Source: Rheinheimera sp.
Lineage (GTDB): Bacteria > Pseudomonadota > Gammaproteobacteria > Enterobacterales > Alteromonadaceae
Direction of reading: 5' to 3'
NCBI RefSeq assembly: GCF_020217005.1
Contig: NZ_JAIWOI010000186.1
Location: 1-10,000 of the forward strand
Length of the DNA stretch: 10,000 bases
The position numbers and the translations under genes are program-made. The notes under the pieces were generated by a model. It had not been told where the DNA came from. It was given only the letters and a program-made list of their open reading frames with translations, and searched no databases. Of this stretch, positions 7,218-10,000 are shown piece by piece. Numbering within the stretch: the stretch's first letter is position 1; every line of letters starts with the position of its first letter.

Positions 7218-10000
7218 CTTAGCATTAGTGACATTCAATGTGACATTAACAGGAGCCGAAGTTGCCTGACCGTCAGAGGCTGTAACTCTGAACACTACTG
7301 CCTGATCTGATTCAACTGCAGGAGCCTTCAGAGTCACTGAGGCTGTGGTTGCATTTATAGCTACTGCAGGGCCTGAGACGTGGCTCCAGCTATAAGTTAA
7401 TGCATCACCATCTATATCTGAACCCGTGACAGATAAAGTTGCACTTTGACCTTCTTCTACTGTAACAGCAGCACCAGCGGCTAAAGTTGGCGCATCATTG
7501 ACCGCTGTCACCGTGACCGCTACTTTAGCTGGCAAAGTTTTAGCTCCAGATTGGTCTTCCGCCTGATAGGTGAAACTGTCAGTGCCGTTGAAGTTTGCTT
7601 TTGGTGTGTAAACAAATTTGCCATCAGCCACAGTTACAGAACCATTAACAGGAGCCACTACCACAGCAGGTTTAGTCAAAGCACCATCAGCTTTTACAGT
7701 CAGCTTATTGAAAGAGTCCAGTGTCTTACCTGCATTGGTCACTTTGGCCTGAACCACTTTCTCAAAGGAGGTCGCATCATTTGCCAGCACATCCACAGCT
7801 GCACTGACCGTATCTTCAGCCACAGTCACAGTATCATCTTCACCTAAAGCCAGCTCGCCCGTATTTTCCACAGCATAGCTCATGGTTAACTTACCACCGG
7901 CCACCACATTCAGATTCAAGGATTGAGCAGACACTGGGGCTGTACCTGTACCATTAAAATACTGGCTGGCACCTAAAGTCCCTGCAGCATCTTCAGCACC
8001 TACTGTGACGTTCGAAGGCATGGCTCCCATATCGAGGTAATTGAAGAAGATATTTTCAGGCGCATTTAAAGCCATCCACACCTGGAAGCTGTATTCGTTA
8101 CCTGACGCATCATCATAAATACGCACTTTATTCCATTCAACTACCAGATAGTCAACGCCACTCAGGGTCAGGACGGCGTAATACATATTACCACCGCCTG
8201 TGCTACCGCCAGCTAAATCCATGTCTGCCCAGAACGGAGCAACCAGATTGTTTGGCGTGATAGTACTGGGCAATTGTTGGTTCGCAAACGAAGGAGCAGG
8301 TGTGGTAGCGGTATTAGAGAAAGTAATAATACCGTTATCCGACAGATAAACCCTGTTGTAGGTCTGGCCATTAAAAGTCACAGGTAAACCTGCGCCCCCT
8401 AAATTCAGACCGGAGTAAAACTCATCACAGTCACCAGTACAGGCAACCCGGGTTCCGCCATTAGTTGCAAGTTCAAAATCTATCGCCGCATCTGTGCTAA
8501 AACGCATAGAAGGTGTATTTAATGTACCTGACCATGACACTACCCCAGAGTCTGAATTTGCATCAAACAAGAACTGATTTCCTCCAGACACTTCCGCATC
8601 ACCACTGGATTCAACCAGTTTGGTACCAGCGGGTAACTTGGAGACAACAGAAATTTGACCGGAGAATGCCTTATTGTTCAGAGTGGTGGATACCAAAGCT
8701 GGTTCTGCTGGCGATAGCTCTCCTACAGCGACAGTAGACAACAACGAACTGTCAGAGGATGTAGCCACACGCACCGCAACAGGCATAGTAGCAGTTGGAA
8801 TGGACGCATCACTTGGAGTCCACAGCACCTGACCGAAGCTCCAGTTGTCCAGTGTCGCAAAGGCACCATTTAACTTCAGACTGAACTCAGCCGAATCACC
8901 TGCTGTTCCGTAAGGTTTTAAGGTCACTGAGCTATGGCTAAACTCCCCCGTCATTGCCGCATCTGTTAAAGACAGAGAAGGTGTCCAGGTCACCTCCTTA
9001 TTAGTCATGTTCCTGATAGTTCTGGTAAAAGTACACTCAGCGACACAAGGATCCTGGGCAAAAGAAGGTTTATCAAAAGTCACACCTGCTTTAGTAGCCC
9101 GCTCTAAATCCAAACGACCCGCGCCTAAATCAAAAGGCGTCGTCGCTGTCACTGAGTCTTCTTTTTTCAGGCCATTCACAGCAGTTGATGTCAAAGCAGT
9201 TTTAATTTCAACCGGAGTCCAGCTTGGATAAAGCTGTTTCATTAACGCAGCAGCACCGGCAACATGTGGTGACGCCATAGAAGTGCCGCTATTTAACTGG
9301 AAAGTACGTGAATCAGCAAAAGCGTCAGGTGAAGTTGCAGATAAAATATTGCTACCCGGAGCGCCAATGTCTGGTTTCAGGAAATTACTATTACCGTTAG
9401 GACCGCGGGAGGAGAAATCACTCATGATGTCTGCGAACTGAGCAGAAAACACTTTATCCGCTTTGATGCCGATAGTGACTGCTGTATTACCTGCAGTTGC
9501 CAACTTAGCACCGTCAGCCTTACTGATCATGACAGCCGGAATAGTCACACCCGGATTCGACATAACACTAGGTTCGCCATCATTATTCTGAATCACTATC
9601 ACAGCCACTGCACCAGCCGCGGCCGCATTGTTTATTTTGTCGCTGAAATTACAGCTACCGCGTGAAATAACTGCAATTTTGTCTTTAAACGTATCAGCAG
9701 GATAAGCCAGACAACCTAAGGCATTATCAGGAGCTACCACCGAAGCCAGCACTACAGGTGCTGATACATCAGAGTCCAGATCTTGTACAGTACTGGCAAA
9801 TGCTGAACCGGCAACCGCAAGGAAATCAGCACCTGCTAAACTGACTTTGTTCGCAAAATAACGACCATGTGTTGTACTGGCCACAGTGATACCTGTTTCA
9901 ATACAAGCTGGACAACCAATAGTTTTGGCTGTTGGGCCATCATTACCCGCTGCTGTTACTATAACTACTCCAGCAGCTTCGGCCGCTGCAAAAGATGCCT
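7143..10000 (-). CDS. Large multidomain S8 subtilase with PA, NIDO-like and GlyGly-CTERM domains, N-terminus off window
   Basis: A secreted serine protease, 951 residues visible, numbered here from the codon at 9998. The frame stays open to the window edge. The GTG at 9884 is an internal Val of the catalytic domain, not a start. The signal peptide, propeptide, catalytic Asp and catalytic His must lie to the right. Seen in order: oxyanion Asn19 (TAAGNDGP); a PA domain insert at about 85-180 (GSCNFSDKINNAAAAGAVAV); SDFSSRGPNG; catalytic Ser240 (NSGTSMASPHVAG); an Fn3-like region at about 308-428; a NIDO-like domain at about 525-700 (DNGIITF, APFWADMD, VVEWNKV, FFNYLDMG); a cadherin-like module at about 718-833 (ANFNGTDSFTY); a PKD/Ig-like module at about 835-924 (GSDIDGDALTYSWS); and the GlyGly-CTERM tail at 928-951. 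PA-domain subtilases of this build are exported degradative enzymes. Type II secretion and rhombosortase processing are inferred from the tail. It converges on the other protease operon. Confidence 0.93.
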   Translation of the reverse strand, partial: ASFAAAEAAGVVIVTAAGNDGPTAKTIGCPACIETGITVASTTHGRYFANKVSLAGADFLAVAGSAFASTVQDLDSDVSAPVVLASVVAPDNALGCLAYPADTFKDKIAVISRGSCNFSDKINNAAAAGAVAVIVIQNNDGEPSVMSNPGVTIPAVMISKADGAKLATAGNTAVTIGIKADKVFSAQFADIMSDFSSRGPNGNSNFLKPDIGAPGSNILSATSPDAFADSRTFQLNSGTSMASPHVAGAAALMKQLYPSWTPVEIKTALTSTAVNGLKKEDSVTATTPFDLGAGRLDLERATKAGVTFDKPSFAQDPCVAECTFTRTIRNMTNKEVTWTPSLSLTDAAMTGEFSHSSVTLKPYGTAGDSAEFSLKLNGAFATLDNWSFGQVLWTPSDASIPTATMPVAVRVATSSDSSLLSTVAVGELSPAEPALVSTTLNNKAFSGQISVVSKLPAGTKLVESSGDAEVSGGNQFLFDANSDSGVVSWSGTLNTPSMRFSTDAAIDFELATNGGTRVACTGDCDEFYSGLNLGGAGLPVTFNGQTYNRVYLSDNGIITFSNTATTPAPSFANQQLPSTITPNNLVAPFWADMDLAGGSTGGGNMYYAVLTLSGVDYLVVEWNKVRIYDDASGNEYSFQVWMALNAPENIFFNYLDMGAMPSNVTVGAEDAAGTLGASQYFNGTGTAPVSAQSLNLNVVAGGKLTMSYAVENTGELALGEDDTVTVAEDTVSAAVDVLANDATSFEKVVQAKVTNAGKTLDSFNKLTVKADGALTKPAVVVAPVNGSVTVADGKFVYTPKANFNGTDSFTYQAEDQSGAKTLPAKVAVTVTAVNDAPTLAAGAAVTVEEGQSATLSVTGSDIDGDALTYSWSHVSGPAVAINATTASVTLKAPAVESDQAVVFRVTASDGQATSAPVNVTLNVTNAKGSSGSLGWLSLLLLPMAWLRRRRS

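Noticed and set aside
7551..7847. Open frame on the plus strand inside the large subtilase gene
   Set aside because: It is opposite clear cadherin-like coding sequence, and is rich in His and Ser with no recognisable motif.
9882..9884. GTG as the start of the large subtilase
   Set aside because: The frame stays open to position 10000 and encodes catalytic-domain sequence upstream, including the oxyanion-hole AAGNDGP, so this GTG is an internal Val.
7143..10000. Reading the large protein as a phage or toxin (RTX/VCBS) protein because of its Ig-like repeats
   Set aside because: No RTX nonapeptides are seen, while the subtilase Ser and Asn motifs, the PA domain and the GlyGly-CTERM tail identify it as a secreted protease.

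Overview
The window looks like chromosomal DNA of a gammaproteobacterium. The evidence is a UbiF-type ubiquinone hydroxylase, a Pseudomonas-style aguBA pair, a lipobox lipoprotein, and a protein ending in a GlyGly-CTERM sorting tail, which is typical of Vibrio, Shewanella, Pseudoalteromonas and Rheinheimera-like bacteria. A marine or freshwater Alteromonadales/Rheinheimera-type host is my best guess, made from protein style alone. I see no IS element, tRNA, rRNA, CRISPR array or phage gene, and every gene is read without a frameshift.

Left part (1-1676): the 5' part of ubiF runs leftward off the window edge. Divergent from it is a secreted thioredoxin-fold, peroxiredoxin-like protein with a WCPYC motif.

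Middle (1677-3968): after a 240-base spacer with a perfect hairpin comes a two-gene operon, aguB-aguA (1 base apart), closed by a strong intrinsic terminator. AguA turns agmatine into N-carbamoylputrescine and AguB turns that into putrescine, so the pair is a complete agmatine-to-putrescine route.

Right part (3969-10000): two different S8 (subtilisin-clan) protease loci converge on a double terminator at 7041-7128. The rightward locus encodes a lipoprotein kexin-like protease (N-terminal Ig-like domain, S8 domain, P domain) with no recognisable propeptide. It is followed 18 bases later by a small secreted protein whose C-terminal half looks like a detached S8 propeptide (inhibitor I9-like). 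This layout recalls the Aeromonas sobria ASP protease and its external chaperone ORF2, and is the most interesting part of the window. The leftward locus is a very large multidomain subtilase: S8 with a PA insert, Fn3-like, NIDO-like, cadherin-like and PKD-like modules, then a GlyGly-CTERM tail. Its N-terminus lies beyond position 10000. The two proteases therefore appear to reach the cell surface by different anchoring routes: lipid modification for one, rhombosortase with type II secretion for the other.
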